DNA of 64,000 nucleotides, from assembly GCA_010015655.1 (NCBI GenBank), contig ML976703.1, positions 280,449 to 344,448 of the forward strand, given 5' to 3'. Below, one piece after another: positions 10,207 through 21,031 of this stretch; position 1 is the first letter of the stretch; every line of letters starts with the position of its first letter. Made by a program: the position numbers and the translations under genes. The notes under the pieces were generated by a model. That model searched no databases. It was not told where the DNA came from and worked only from the letters and a program-made list of their open reading frames with translations. The stretch comes from Bimuria novae-zelandiae CBS 107.79 (taxonomy: Eukaryota > Ascomycota > Dothideomycetes > Pleosporales > Didymosphaeriaceae).

Positions 10207-12007
10207 GTGGCGACGGGCGTTCGCGCGCCCCGCCTCAATGCGCGCCCAACGCTAAAAACTCGAGCTACTTTTTAAGGCTCTAGAATCCCTAATAATAGCT
10301 ATTATTATAAGATTTTTTTAGTATAGGGCTCTATAAGGCTTAATAATTAATAATAGCTATAAAAATATACTTAGTATTTTAATATTATAGCCCCTGCGCA
10401 ACTAAAAATGCTAAAGTTATAATACAGTACTTAAGGCTTTAGTAGTATTTATAGCTTTAGTAGTAGGCTTTTTTTAAATAGCTTTTTTAGCTAGCTTAAA
10501 GGTATTTTTGCTACGCTTTTTAGCTAGTTTTAATTAATTTTAATATTATTACTAAGTTTTATAAGCCTACTATTTTTACGCTTATTTAGTTATCTAATTA
10601 GTCTTTTCTTTTACTTAAGCTATATAAGCCTTAGCCCTTATAATATACTTTTTTTTAAAGTAATTTAGTCTTTAGCTACTAGCTAGCCTTTCTAGCCTTA
10701 GCTACCTTACTTTTTTAAGCTTCTTACTAGCGTAGGTTCTCCTACGCCTTTTACACCTTACTAGGTAATTAAAAAACTATACCTTTATAATACTTATAAG
10801 GCTTCTTTAAAGGTAGAGCTTTATGTTAAGTAGAGTACCTCTTTTTAGTTACTAAGGCTTTTTTTAAGCCCTAATTTTTATACTTAAGTAGTTACTTTTA
10901 AATAAAAATTAAGTAAATTATTTAACTAAGTTTACGCGTCTCTTTAGTTACCTTCTTATTTATTATACTTTATAAAAAAAATTAAATTTTAAGTTAATTT
11001 AACGCGCTAAGTACTAAGGTTAAGCTTTTTTTTAATTAAATTTTCTATTCTTAATAAATCTTTTAAGTATAACTTTTAAATTAAATAGAGAGATACCTAT
11101 AGCTTTAAGAGCTTAAAAAACTAAAGCCTAAGTAATAAAGCTTTACTAAATATTTTAAAATAGGCTAAAGAAGTTTCTTTTAGTAATTATTACTAATCCT
11201 TAGCTAAAGAAAGGCTATAAGACTAGCTAAGTAGGTAGTTAATAAAAGCTTAAAAATATAAATATTAAATAGGTATAGCCTATACGTTAAATAAGGAAGA
11301 AAAATAATAAATAAAATTTTATTTTAGTTACAGTAGTTAATAAAATCTATAATAATATAAGATCTATAGCTATCTAGGATAAGACGTTAATAGAATTATT
11401 AAGATTTTTACTTTATAAAGTAATTAGACACTTGTCTAAGCCATGCGAGACCTATCTTATTATTAGTCTAGCTAGAGCTTAGTAAGGTAATAAATGTTAA
11501 GTGGTTATCTAGGTTAATATCTTCTACCTAGCTCGATTGTATCCTATTAGGGCCAGCCTAATAGATTAGCGCTATATCTAGAGCTGACCTATTAGCGCAG
11601 ATGCAGACTAGGATTAAAATCCATTCTTAATCGCCATCCTGGATTGCCTGCCTAACTTTCTTTCGCTCGTACAGAGCCCTGCTAAAGATACGCTTCGACC
11701 TAGAGAGGATACTAAGTAGGATGCCTTTTTTGTCTATATTATATATATTGCGAGGCTTAATATCGTATTAGCTAATTTTCTACTATAAAAGCTTAAAGTG
11801 AAGCTTATATTTTACTTTTAAATTAGCTTTATAGTAATTATAGTTAATTCTAATTATTTATCTTAATAAAAGTAGTATACTATTCTACTTAATAAACTAA
11901 TTAGCCTAGTTCTTGCTAATAGTACTATTAGTTATAAAATTAGTAAAATTTCTTATTATTTATCTAGTAGGTAGTAGGCCTTATTTAGTAAGCTTATTAA
12001 TATATTA

Positions 12008-12197
12008 TGTCACGGTTTGGAGTCTCCCTTTCCCCACTTGCAGTGGCGCCTCACCTGTGTTGAGATGCGACTACCCATCCTACACTAGCGCTGTTTACAG
12101 CCACTCATGTATACCTACTGTTCGTAGCTTCACCTAATACAACAACAAGTACAATTCTCAATTTCTTCCTTATGCGTATGGATCACTAGCTCTCACA
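12008..12197. mobile_element. Second solo-LTR-like insertion, 190 bp
   Basis: It begins TGTCACGGTTTGGAG, ends CTAGCTCTCACA, and is flanked by a perfect 5-bp duplication TATTA (12003-12007 and 12198-12202). Removing it rejoins transposase-derived sequence that matches the intact order near 17,875-17,940. It is GC-richer than its AT-mutated surroundings, so it probably arrived after most of the mutation. Confidence 0.72.
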
Positions 12198-12220
12198 TAT
12201 TATATAAGCTCTTGCTCTTA

Positions 12221-12400
12221 TTATAGGCTAGGTTTTCTACGTGTAGAGGCTACAGCTTTACGCGACTGCGTAAGCGCGTTATGCCTACGCGTCAACGTAG
12301 ATCGTACAACGCCATACTTTTTCGCGATTTTTGTATAGTTGATAGATTCTCCGGGTTCCAGCGATTCTATATCTGCAAGCGCAGCGTCGATAGCGTCCAT
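12221..12400 (-). pseudogene. N-terminal fragment of a Fot1/pogo-type transposase
   Basis: From ATG at 12400 the frame reads MDAIDAALADIESLEPGESI, then NYTKIAKKYGVVRSTLTRRH. This is the psq/CENP-B-type helix-turn-helix that binds transposon ends, closely related to residues 1-40 of the copy starting at 18116. A stop follows at 12221. Downstream sequence is interrupted by the solo LTR and by AT-mutated DNA, so the gene is dead. Confidence 0.75.
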
Positions 12401-12477
12401 ATTGGCTGAGATAGGTGGTGTTGAAAGTTGACGCGTTGTTGTGGGCGCGCATCGAGGCGGGGCGCGCATTGACCTGC

Positions 12478-13762
12478 TACGGAAAAGCGTTTGTTTTGAA
12501 AGCTCCTTCCTTTAGAATCCAACTTTTTATTATTATGTGGCGAGAGCATCATTATTTTGGAGTGCTTACATTTCTGGTACAACGCTCCGTGTCAAATGAA
12601 AACAAAGTAGAAACTTGTGAAGCTTCTGTGTGACTGTCGATGAGACTTCCAAGATCTGCGACTCGCCGCAATAAACGAGCCCTTTGGCACAGATGTTCGC
12701 AACCTGCGAGGCAAGAGAAGCAAAAGGGAAGATGACGATTGAAGAGTACAAGACCAAGAACAAAGATTTGAGCAACAAGCAGGTGTCTGGGCGAGAGCAG
12801 TGAGCACGACTCCATTCAGTGTCAGGTTTGGCAGAGTCATCGCATCTTGCTAGGCATCTACGTTACCCCAGGCTCACGCCTTTGTGTTCCGGTACCTCTT
12901 GCCCCGCTAGCAAATAACGTAGGTACCACTTCAGACACCTAGAAGCCTGGACGTTGTATAAGGGGAGCAGTTTCTAGATAAACGGATGCTGTTGAAGCTG
13001 TGACGGTCAAGCCGCAACGCGTGCTAGAGCAGAAGGATTTTGGTGGTCTCTTTCCGTGTCTCAACCCCAGTTGTGTACAAGGTGGACGGTCTCAGTTCGA
13101 GCACGCACGACAGTATACTGTAGGCGGAAAGCAGTTGTAAATGATCCAGATCGCTCACCAACGGGACTCACACACCCGTTGGAGAAGCACAGCGTCGAGT
13201 TCGGACACCGTGCCAAGACGAACATACCATAGGTATACAGCGGCACCTGCCGCGGGCACATATGCCTTGGCTAGGCGATTGATTAGACACCTTCACCCAC
13301 ACGCGTCTGCTCGAGTGGCCGGGCCATCACTCGAGGAGTGCTAATTCGTTGGTTCCAACTGTGCAGCCCGCGGGCACCAATGCGCTTTCTGGCAGCTGTG
13401 GAGCTTGTCAACTTACCTCGGCCATTATGGCTGCAACGGTAGGCATTCAAAAACGTCGTAACTGGTGGACTGGGTGTTGTGTTCGATCGGCCTTTGGCTG
13501 GGTGCTCTAATGCTGCACGAGATTGCAGACCTAGCTGCAACTTGGTCGATCTTGCCATCAAGGGAGCAGAAACAGAGGGAAGCGGGACACAGAGCACCGA
13601 CGAGACGCCGGGACACTTCATGAAGGTGAAGGACCCGGGTTGCACAGGCACCAGTGACCTAGCACTGTACCCTATCGCAGCGGAGCGCTCAAGCTGACCC
13701 GCACAGCATACTGGCGCCAAGACAGTGAACCATTTCGACGACGTATCCAGCAGACGCTTCGT
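12478..13762. other. Non-coding stretch upstream of the H+-ATPase pseudogene
   Basis: No supported gene. Normal GC content. Overlapping short ORFs on both strands have no recognisable content. It probably includes the former promoter and 5' end of the ATPase gene, since no convincing ATG for that gene could be placed. Confidence 0.45.
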
Positions 13763-14100
13763 GTGCGCCAGTGCGTCTGGCCCCGAAGCACACCACCAGC
13801 ACTTGAGACCAGTTCGCAGGTTGAGAAGAGAACGTACGAGGAGAAGACGGTGCCTTCAAAGGCCGGCGAGTCCGAGATCGAAGAGGATGAGAACATTGAC
13901 GCGTTGATCCAGGAACTCGAGTCGCAAGATGGAGGTGTTGACTACAACGCGGAGGAGGAGGAGGCGGCGGCCGGTGCCGCTCGCCTTGTTCCTGAGGAGC
14001 TTCTGATAACCGATCTGCATGTCGGCCTCACTAAAGACGAGATCCTCGCCCGTCGCAAGAAGTATGGCCTGAACCAGATGAAGGGTGAGTTGAGCGAGGA

Positions 14101-14210
14101 TGCGTCACCCCAGCATGAGCTTTACAAAAGGCGGCCTTCGGGTGAAGCCGAAGGTCGGCCATAAGGGCCAGAATTAGTAGGCAGCATATTACCCTAGGAT
14201 GAGTAACACA
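14101..14210. repeat. Possible small TG...CA insertion inside the ATPase intron
   Basis: A 110-bp segment begins TGCGTCACCC and ends GAGTAACACA. The ends are imperfectly inverted (TGCGTCACCC versus TGTGTTACTC, all differences C/T). It is flanked by AGGA on both sides (14097-14100 and 14211-14214), and inside is a hairpin (about 14132-14160, GGCCTTCGG...CCGAAGG). Without it the intron would be about 126 bp. With only a 4-bp repeat the support is modest. Confidence 0.35.
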
Positions 14211-14941
14211 AGGACCAACTTTTGACATGACCCGAGAGGGCCATCTGCAGAACCTCCTTCGCCAGCAAGCCTGCGATTGTATCCATGATCTATCCATTCT
14301 CACACGCTAACGCCATACAGAGAAGAAAGAGAATATGCTCCTTAAGTTCCTAGGCTTCTTTGTTGGCCCGATTCAGTTTGTCATGGAGGCGGCTGCCATG
14401 CTGGCTGCAGGTCTCCAGGATTGGGTCGATTTTGGTGTCATCTGTGCCCTACTCCTGCTCAACGCATGCGTTGGTTTCATCCAAGAGTACCACGCCGGTT
14501 CTATTGTCGTCTAATTGAATAAGAACCTCACTCTTAAAGCCACTGTCCTCCATGATGGTATGCTTCAAGAAGTCGAGGTCCCCGACGTCGTTCCTGGCGA
14601 ACTTCTTGTCGAGGAAGGGACCATCATCTCTGCCGATGGTCGCATCATTACCGAAGACGCATTCCTCCAGGTCGACCAGTCCACCACCACTGGCGAGTCC
14701 CTTGCCGTCGACAGGCATAAAGGTGATGTCTGCCTCGCTTCCTCCGCTGTTAAGCGTGGTGAGGCTTTCATCGTTATCACCGCCACCGGTGACTCTACCT
14801 TCGTGGGCCGCGCTGCCTCTCTAGTCGCCAGCACATCCAGCGGGACTGGCCACTTTACCGAAGTCCTGAACGGAATGGGAACGATATTGCTGGTCTTAGT
14901 CATTTTCACCCTCCTGGTAGTCTGGGTCAGTTTGTTCTATC

Positions 14942-15070
14942 TGTAACGTCGAAAAGAGTGTGTTGAGGCAATCGTTGTTGATTGAGTAGCTACTCTACGG
15001 AGCTATATACTGTGAGCATCACGTGCACGGGCCGCACGGGTGGCCCAAGCTTCCATACTGAACCGTCACA
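14942..15070. mobile_element. Internally deleted copy of the 330-bp solo-LTR family, in the ATPase gene
   Basis: The insert runs TGTAACGTCGAAAAG ... GAACCGTCACA (129 bp), flanked by the 5-bp duplication CTATC (14937-14941 and 15071-15075). Its reverse complement matches the first ~60 and last ~70 bases of 7389-7718 and lacks the ~200 bases between. Removing it restores the ATPase frame SLFY-RSNGI exactly, so it is a clean insertion in an exon. Confidence 0.8.
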
Positions 15071-16104
15071 CTATCGCTCAAACGGCATCATCGTTATTCT
15101 TGAGTTCACCCTAGTCGTCACTATTATTGGCGTACCCGTTGGCCTTCCTGCTGTTGTTACTACGACCATGGCTGTCGGTGCCGCTTATTTGGCCAAGAAG
15201 CAGGCCATTGTCAAAAAGCTTAGCGCCATTAAGTCACTTGCTGGTGTTGAGATTCTCTGCTCAGACAAAACCGGCACACTCACCAAGAACAAGCTGTGCC
15301 TTTCTGACCCATCCACTGTCAGCGGTGTCAACCCTGAAGACTTGATGCTCACAGCCTGCTTGGCTGCCTCCCGCAAGAAGAAGGGGATCGACTCAATCGA
15401 CAAAAGCCTTCCTCAAGTCTTTGAAGTATTATCCACGGGCAAAGTACGCGCTTAGCTAGTACAGGGTCGTTGACTTCCAACCTTTCGACCCAGTTTCGAA
15501 GAAGGTCCAGGCCGTGGTCGAGTCTCACAAGGGTGAGCGCATCATTTGTGTCAAAGGAGCCCCACTGGCCGTCTTGAAGACGGTCGAAAAGGATCAACCG
15601 ATACCCAAGGCGATTGATGAGGAGTAAAAGGACAAGGTCGCTGAATTCGCTACCCGTGGTTTCCGCTCTCTCGGTGTCGCTCGCAAGCGCATCAACTCTC
15701 CCTGGGAGATTCTTGGCATCATGCCTTGCTCCGATCCCCCGCGTCACGACACCGCTCGCACTATCAAGGAAGCTGTGACACTTGGGCTTAGGATCAAGAT
15801 GCTGACTGGCGATACCGTCGGTATTGCAAAGGAAACTTCTCGTCAGCTCGGTCTAGAAACGAACGTTTACAATGCTAAACGTCTCGGCCTTGGCGGTGGT
15901 AGCGAAATGCCTAGCTCTAAAGTCTACGACTTCGTAGAGGCTACAGATAGTTTTGCTAAGGTTTTCCCGCAACACAAGTATAACGTTGCAAATATACTCC
16001 AAAGCCGTAGCTACCTAGTAGCCATAACAGGAAATGGTGTAAACGACGCCCCCTCGTTAAAAAAGCTAATACTAGCATTGCTGTTAAGGCCGCCTCAAAT
16101 ACTA

Positions 16105-18213
16105 ACGTGTCCGTGCACCCAATGCACGGATTCAGCCAATGCACGCCGAACACCATAAACGCTCTATTAGAAATAAGGCTGCAGAACCACCCACAAACAA
16201 TATTATTATAAGATTTTCTACTAGGATAGTAAATCGATAGCTGCGATTCATTTGCACTATTTAAATCTATCTGGAAGCTTGACGTCGCGGCCGCTCCGTG
16301 TGGATTTGGTTGGGGCAGCAGATGCGCCCTTTGAGGCCTCCCCAACATCCGTAGCATCAACAACACGTTTCTGACGCTTTCTGCTCTGTGGAGATGGCTG
16401 AGAAGCTTTTCTCTTACTCCTTTGGGATAGTTGTAGAGCCTTTTTAGCGTTATCGGCAGACTTCTGGGCAGTGCGCTAAGCTGCCTTTTCAGCTCTCTCC
16501 TTCTCCTTTGCCTTCTTCGCTGCCTCTCTCGCTGCACGCTTTTCTTGCTGGATTTTCTCATTGTATAGCTTAGCTGCCTTCTTTAGCTCTGCTGTCTTTG
16601 CTTTTTAAAGCTACTGCTACTTATCCTCTTGCTCCTTAATTGATTGACGATAACGTGCCTCCCTTACTTTCCTTAGTAACTATAAGATAGCCCCACCATG
16701 ATACTCCTAGCGCTGTTGAAGGTCTAGAGCTTTGCTCTTCTTATTACGCTTCTTCTTAATAGATAGCGCCTGCCTAAGCCCATCGTTGTCATGCTTAAGC
16801 AGCTCATTTTCAACAGATAGGTGGTGGAGTGATTGACGAAGCTTTTGTGTATCCTTGCTACTTTAATCACTCACTGCAGAGCGTACAAGCCTATCCATCT
16901 TTCTCTAGTCATGATCGCTAAGCCCTGATGAGGAGCTATTGCCTGATTCTTGATCCTGGGTGAACCTATTAAGGATAGGGTCAGGATCAGGTGGCGATAT
17001 ACCTGTGGCTCTAAAAGAGCTGAGGATAGTTGATTCCTTGAAAGAGGCCTTCCACGCATTCTAGAATAGGGGAAAGAAGTCGCCTTTAGTGATAGAAGCT
17101 AGGCCCTGGCTTCTATAAAGGTATCTTGATAGCTCTGCTGAGTAGGCTGTTAATAGAGGCTTGAACATCGCAACATTAAGTGGCTGAAGTGTATAAGTTA
17201 AATAAGGAGGCAGGACAGCAAGCAGGATCCTATTCTAATTATAGTAGTTAATAAAGTCTATAGTGACATGAGATCCGTGGCCATCTATAATTAAAAGTCG
17301 ATATGATCGTCGAGCCTTCTCTTTTATACAGCGATCAAACACCTGCTTAAGCTAGGCAAGCCCGATATCGTTGTTCGTCCAGCCAGAGGATGATGAGGTG
17401 ATAAAGACTTTATGATATCCTGCCTTGATATCCTCTACCCAGCTTGATTGGATGTCCTTGTTGGCAGCCTCATAGATAAGGCTTGGCGGCAAAGCTGATC
17501 CATCAGCGCAGATACATGCTAGGAGCGTGATCCACGCGCGATTGCCATCCTGGAGTGATGCCCTAACCTCCTTCTTCTCCCACATTCGTCTGCTGAATAT
17601 CCTCTTTGTTCTACCAACGATACCGATCAGGACACCTTTTTCATCCATATTGTAGATATGACGAGGATCTATGCGATATTGATCGATCTTGCTGTGTACA
17701 AGGTTGAAATAGGGGCGATATTTATCCACTGAATCAGCTTTGTGGCGATTGCTGTCCATGCCGACGGTCCATTGCGAGATGAGATGAATGCTGTGTTGGT
17801 TGATAAAGCGGGTAACCCAGCTCTCGCTAACTGGCTCCTTTGCTATCGTCGAGGCAAAATTCTGTATCATCTCTCTAGTAGGAGGTATATGTCTCTCTGT
17901 GAGCCTTTTGATATATCGTACAAGCTCCTGCTCTTGCTGTGGGTTGAGCTTTCGCTGATTGATTGTGTTGGCTGCACGCGTCGCGGTAACACCTCGGTGC
18001 CTTCGTGAGAGTGTAGATCGATTAACACCATATCTGGTAGCAATTTCTGTATATGAAAAATCTTCTCCTGGTTCTCGCGATTCGATCTCATCTATCGCAG
18101 CTTGAATTGGATCCATATTGGTGGAGTTATCGCGTGTTGAAAGTAGGGAGTTTTGACGCGTCGGATGTTCGGCGTGCATTGGCTGAATCCGTGCATTGGG
18201 TGCACGGACACGT
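16105..18213 (-). mobile_element. Fot1/pogo-like DNA transposon inserted in the ATPase gene
   Basis: A 2109-bp element with 48-bp perfectly identical inverted ends beginning ACGTGTCCGTGCACCCAATG, flanked by TA on each side (16103-16104 and 18214-18215), the target of this superfamily. Each end carries two CCAATGCACG-type units, probably transposase-binding sites. The host ATPase sequence reads continuously across the empty site. Identical ends point to a fairly recent insertion, yet the transposase is already broken by stops. Confidence 0.92.
16261..18116 (-). pseudogene. Fot1/pogo-type transposase with several stop codons
   Basis: ATG at 18116. Residues 1-45 form the DNA-binding helix-turn-helix ([19 protein letters not shown]). 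A CENP-B-like second DNA-binding domain follows (TREMIQNFASTIAKEPVSE...). The DDE catalytic domain has its first Asp in YNMDEKGVLIG and its second in LLIIDGHGSHVT. The first stop is a TAG at about 17,352-17,354 where relatives have Trp (GLA-W-L), a G-to-A change. The frame then continues through VLPPYLTYTLQPLN to a basic coiled-coil tail with further stops, ending near 16,261. It would cut and paste the element if intact. Confidence 0.88.
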
Positions 18214-18984
18214 TACGCACTTAGCTACTAACATCATGCTCCTTACCCTAGGACTTTCCATTTTTATCACTACCCTCAAAACTTCCCGCCAGATTTTCCA
18301 CCGCATGTATTTATACGTTATCTACCGCATTACCCTGTCACTGCATCTAGAAATCTTTCTAGGCCTTTGGCTCGCTATTTTGAACACCTCGCTCAATCTG
18401 GAGCTCGTTGTCTTCATTGCCATCTTCGCCGATATCGCCACACTTGCCATCGCATACGACAACGCGCCTTTCAGTAAACTTCCTGTTTGGTGGAATCTGC
18501 CCAAACTCTGGGGTATGTCCATTCTCCTTGGTGTAGTTCTTGCTGCTGGCACCTGGATTACTCTGACGACCACGTTCGGGCATCAAAATCTCTCCAGCGA
18601 GGCCAGCGAGGGTATTAGCGGCGGCACCGTTCAGGACTTCAGTGTGCGTGATCCGGTCATCTTCCTCGAGGCCTCTCTCACCAAGAATTGGCTAATATTC
18701 ATCACTCGTGCCAACGGTCCGTTCTAGTCCTCGCTCCCCTCCTGGCAGCTATACGGGGCGCTATCCTCATTGTTAACACCATCACCACTCTCTTCTGTGT
18801 CTTCGGGCGGTTCGTTGGTGGAAAAACCTGCATTATCACTGTAGTCCACATTTGTGTATTTTCTTTGGGTGTTTTCTGCGTCATGAGTGGTATTTACTAC
18901 CTCCTCCAAGGTAGCCAAGACTTCGATGACTTGATGCACGGCAAGGTCGGAAGGGATACGAAGAAGGGTGAAGGTGACGATTGA

Positions 18985-19528
18985 AAATGTACATATACTA
19001 TCACAACAACTGGGCACAGAGGGAACCTTGTGATGCGAGTCGGCGTTCGTGCACGGATTCTCTAAAAAGCAACCTTTTTTTTATCCACGTGGGGCATATT
19101 TGAAAAATGTTCATTAAAAGCATGTAATCACCTCACAACATTCATATGCAAGGTGAATCGCATACACTGCATGAACAAGGGAATTAGAGTGGTGCCTGCC
19201 CTGAAGTTGGCGCTCGTGGCGTCATCCGACACCTGGACACCCCACCTTCAGCATCAGCATCTCTAGAACTTTGAAAAAAACGACATGTCAGCGCCACAAG
19301 GCTCAAGCAGCCTTCCTTAATCTTATTGCGTTTCAAACCTCATATTCCTACCCCAGCGAGCTGTTCTTTGCCCTTTTCGCCGCCGCCATCTCATCGTTTT
19401 ACATGCTGAAGTCTGTTCCTCGGTCTGCTCTACATCACTTCTTTCGGGCCCCCCACTGTTGTCGACACCAACTTACCATCAGTATTCACAAGAATATCAG
19501 TGGGCTGACCATCCGAAACTCTTCCACT
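18985..19528. other. Intergenic between the ATPase pseudogene and the aldo-keto reductase
   Basis: No gene seen. It should contain the reductase promoter. The frame upstream of the reductase ATG stays open to 19271, so an N-terminally extended form (ATG at 19403, a basic, hydroxylated stretch that could be mitochondrial) cannot be excluded. Confidence 0.5.
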
Positions 19529-20575
19529 ATGGCTAATCTCGATATTACGATCCCGGCGCTGAAGCTCAATGATGGCGCGAGTATACCTATGCTGGGGTAT
19601 GGAGTCGGGACTGCGTGGGGCAAGAAAGATGAGGGGAAGATTGATCAGGCAATTGTCGATGCCGTCAAAATGGCCATCGGGCTCGGATACTATCACCTGT
19701 ATGAAACCCCGCGTACATGACGGATTTGTTTTGGCATTCGCGTGAGGTACCTGGTCCCATCTTTTAACTTACACTGACTTTGTACCGCCGCTTTTAGGGA
19801 TGGCGCTGAATCATACAAGAATGAGACGGAACTGGGACAGGGCATAAAGGAGAGTGGAGTTGATCGTAGCAAGCTCTTCGTTACTACCAAGGTCTGGGAA
19901 CCTGCTCAGACCGGGGACATTGAGAGGGCGTTGAAGGAGAGCCTGAAGAAGCTGCAGCTGGACTATGTCGACCTCTACCTCATCCACTCACCCTTCTGGG
20001 CGAAGTCGGAGCAAGACCTTCAGAACGCATGGTCTGAGATGGAAGTGCTACATAAATCTGGGCTTGCGAAGAGCATTGGTGTTTCCAACTATCGCCCTCA
20101 AGACATCGAGGCGGTGCTGAAGACAGCTAAGGTCAAACCAGCTGTCAATCAAATCGAGTTTCATCCTTACCTCCAACGTGTGGAGTTGCTGGAATTCCAT
20201 AAAAAGCACGGTATTGCTACCACAGCCTACGGGTAAGTCTGAGCACCCGGAACACAGGTGGGTAGACAATTCACTGATTTCTCTAGACCCCTGTCCGCCG
20301 TTACGAAGGCTGCACCTGGTCCGGTAGACGACGTCATGGCCGGTCTCACGAAAAAGTACGCTGTGTCTGCCGGCGAGATTAGCCTCCGGTGGTGTATCGA
20401 CCAGGATGTAGTACCTATCACAACCTCTAGCAAGGAGCAGCGGTTGAGCGACTATCTCAGGGCTATTACTTTCAAGTTGACGCCGGCAGAAATCAAGCAG
20501 ATCAATGAATCTGGTCAGCAGAAGCATTATCGCGGATTCTGGGGCAAGAAGTTTGGGGAGGATAGTCGCTTGTGA
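19529..20575 (+). CDS. Aldo-keto reductase
   Basis: Three exons: 19529-19698, 19798-20232 and 20287-20575, giving 297 residues, the usual family length. The first junction (GTATGA...TTTTAG) rebuilds GYYHLDGAESYKNE, where Asp and Tyr are catalytic. Lys is in LFVTTKVWEP and His in DLYLIHSPFW, completing the tetrad. SIGVSNY and QIEFHPY are the family signatures, and the NADPH-binding end is ITTSSKEQRL. It should reduce aldehydes or ketones with NADPH in the cytosol; the closest type by eye is the fungal conjugated-polyketone/xylose-reductase-like group, but the substrate is not predictable. A longer start at 19403 is possible. Confidence 0.9.
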
Positions 20576-21031
20576 CCAGAGGCGTGTTCTGTTGCTTGAA
20601 GGTCTGAGGGGCCAACTAGATGCAGTTGGCATATTTTTCGCCGAAACAAACATAGTAAGAATTGATTGTCATAGGCTTGCTCGATGTGTTGAGTAGGAAA
20701 ATACTCGAATTCTGTACCCATTGAAAGGGTTCAAAGGTTCACCCGGTCTCAGCCCACGTCCCAGGGTCCATGACAGGTCACGTGCACTGCCAAGCCTCGC
20801 TCGATTGGGGAAGTCTGGCAGGATCAGATCGCCTTACTACTCCGCTTTCCACTCAACACCCGACCACCGCGAAACCTACTTTTGCCAGCAGGCGTTCGCG
20901 CAGAATCTCCAGCAAGACGGCCCGTGATCCGATTCTTTCGCATTTCTGCGCGCCTCCAACGCTGTTAGTAGGGCACACGATCGCGGACGCCCTCATTACC
21001 TTGGCTGGGCAGCTGGTCGCTGTCGCTTGAA
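20576..21031. other. Intergenic, promoter region of the SF3B2 gene
   Basis: No gene or repeat recognised between two plus-strand genes. Confidence 0.5.

Larger units (their letters stand above)
10207..12477 (-). mobile_element. Fot1/pogo-like DNA transposon, heavily AT-mutated, with a nested solo LTR
   Basis: GC-rich inverted ends lie at about 10,217-10,250 and 12,440-12,471. Both contain a CGCGCCCCGCCTC core followed by an ATGCGCGCCC core. TA dinucleotides at 10205-10206 and 12478-12479 may be the target duplication; exact limits are uncertain because the outermost bases differ. The N-terminal transposase coding part is readable at 12221-12400. The rest matches, region by region, the better-preserved copy at 16105-18213. 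For example, 11524-11780 parallels 17437-17680, and the stretch around 11,335-11,385 parallels the DGHGSH region near 17,240-17,290. The 10,260-11,500 part is extremely AT-rich with stops in every frame. Confidence 0.7.
13763..18984 (+). pseudogene. pma1: Dead plasma-membrane H+-ATPase (P-type, PMA1 family)
   Basis: The PMA1 protein can be followed almost end to end: [17 protein letters not shown] and [19 protein letters not shown] (N-terminus); an intron 14085-14320; [14 protein letters not shown] with the phosphorylated Asp (~15260); [18 protein letters not shown]; a damaged [13 protein letters not shown] where the family has [19 protein letters not shown] and the C-terminal membrane segments, ending at TGA 18982-18984. 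Damage seen: TAA at 14512-14514, a frameshift near 15,405, TAG near 15,456, TAA at 15625-15627, and TAG replacing a conserved Trp at 18725-18727. Two insertions interrupt it (14942-15070 and 16105-18213), with host sequence resuming exactly after each. The intact enzyme pumps protons out of the cell; this copy cannot. An intact PMA1 must exist elsewhere. Confidence 0.93.

Noticed and set aside
14131..14160. GC-rich hairpin as a transcription terminator
   Set aside because: Rho-independent terminators are bacterial; in this fungal intron the hairpin is better explained as part of a small inserted repeat.
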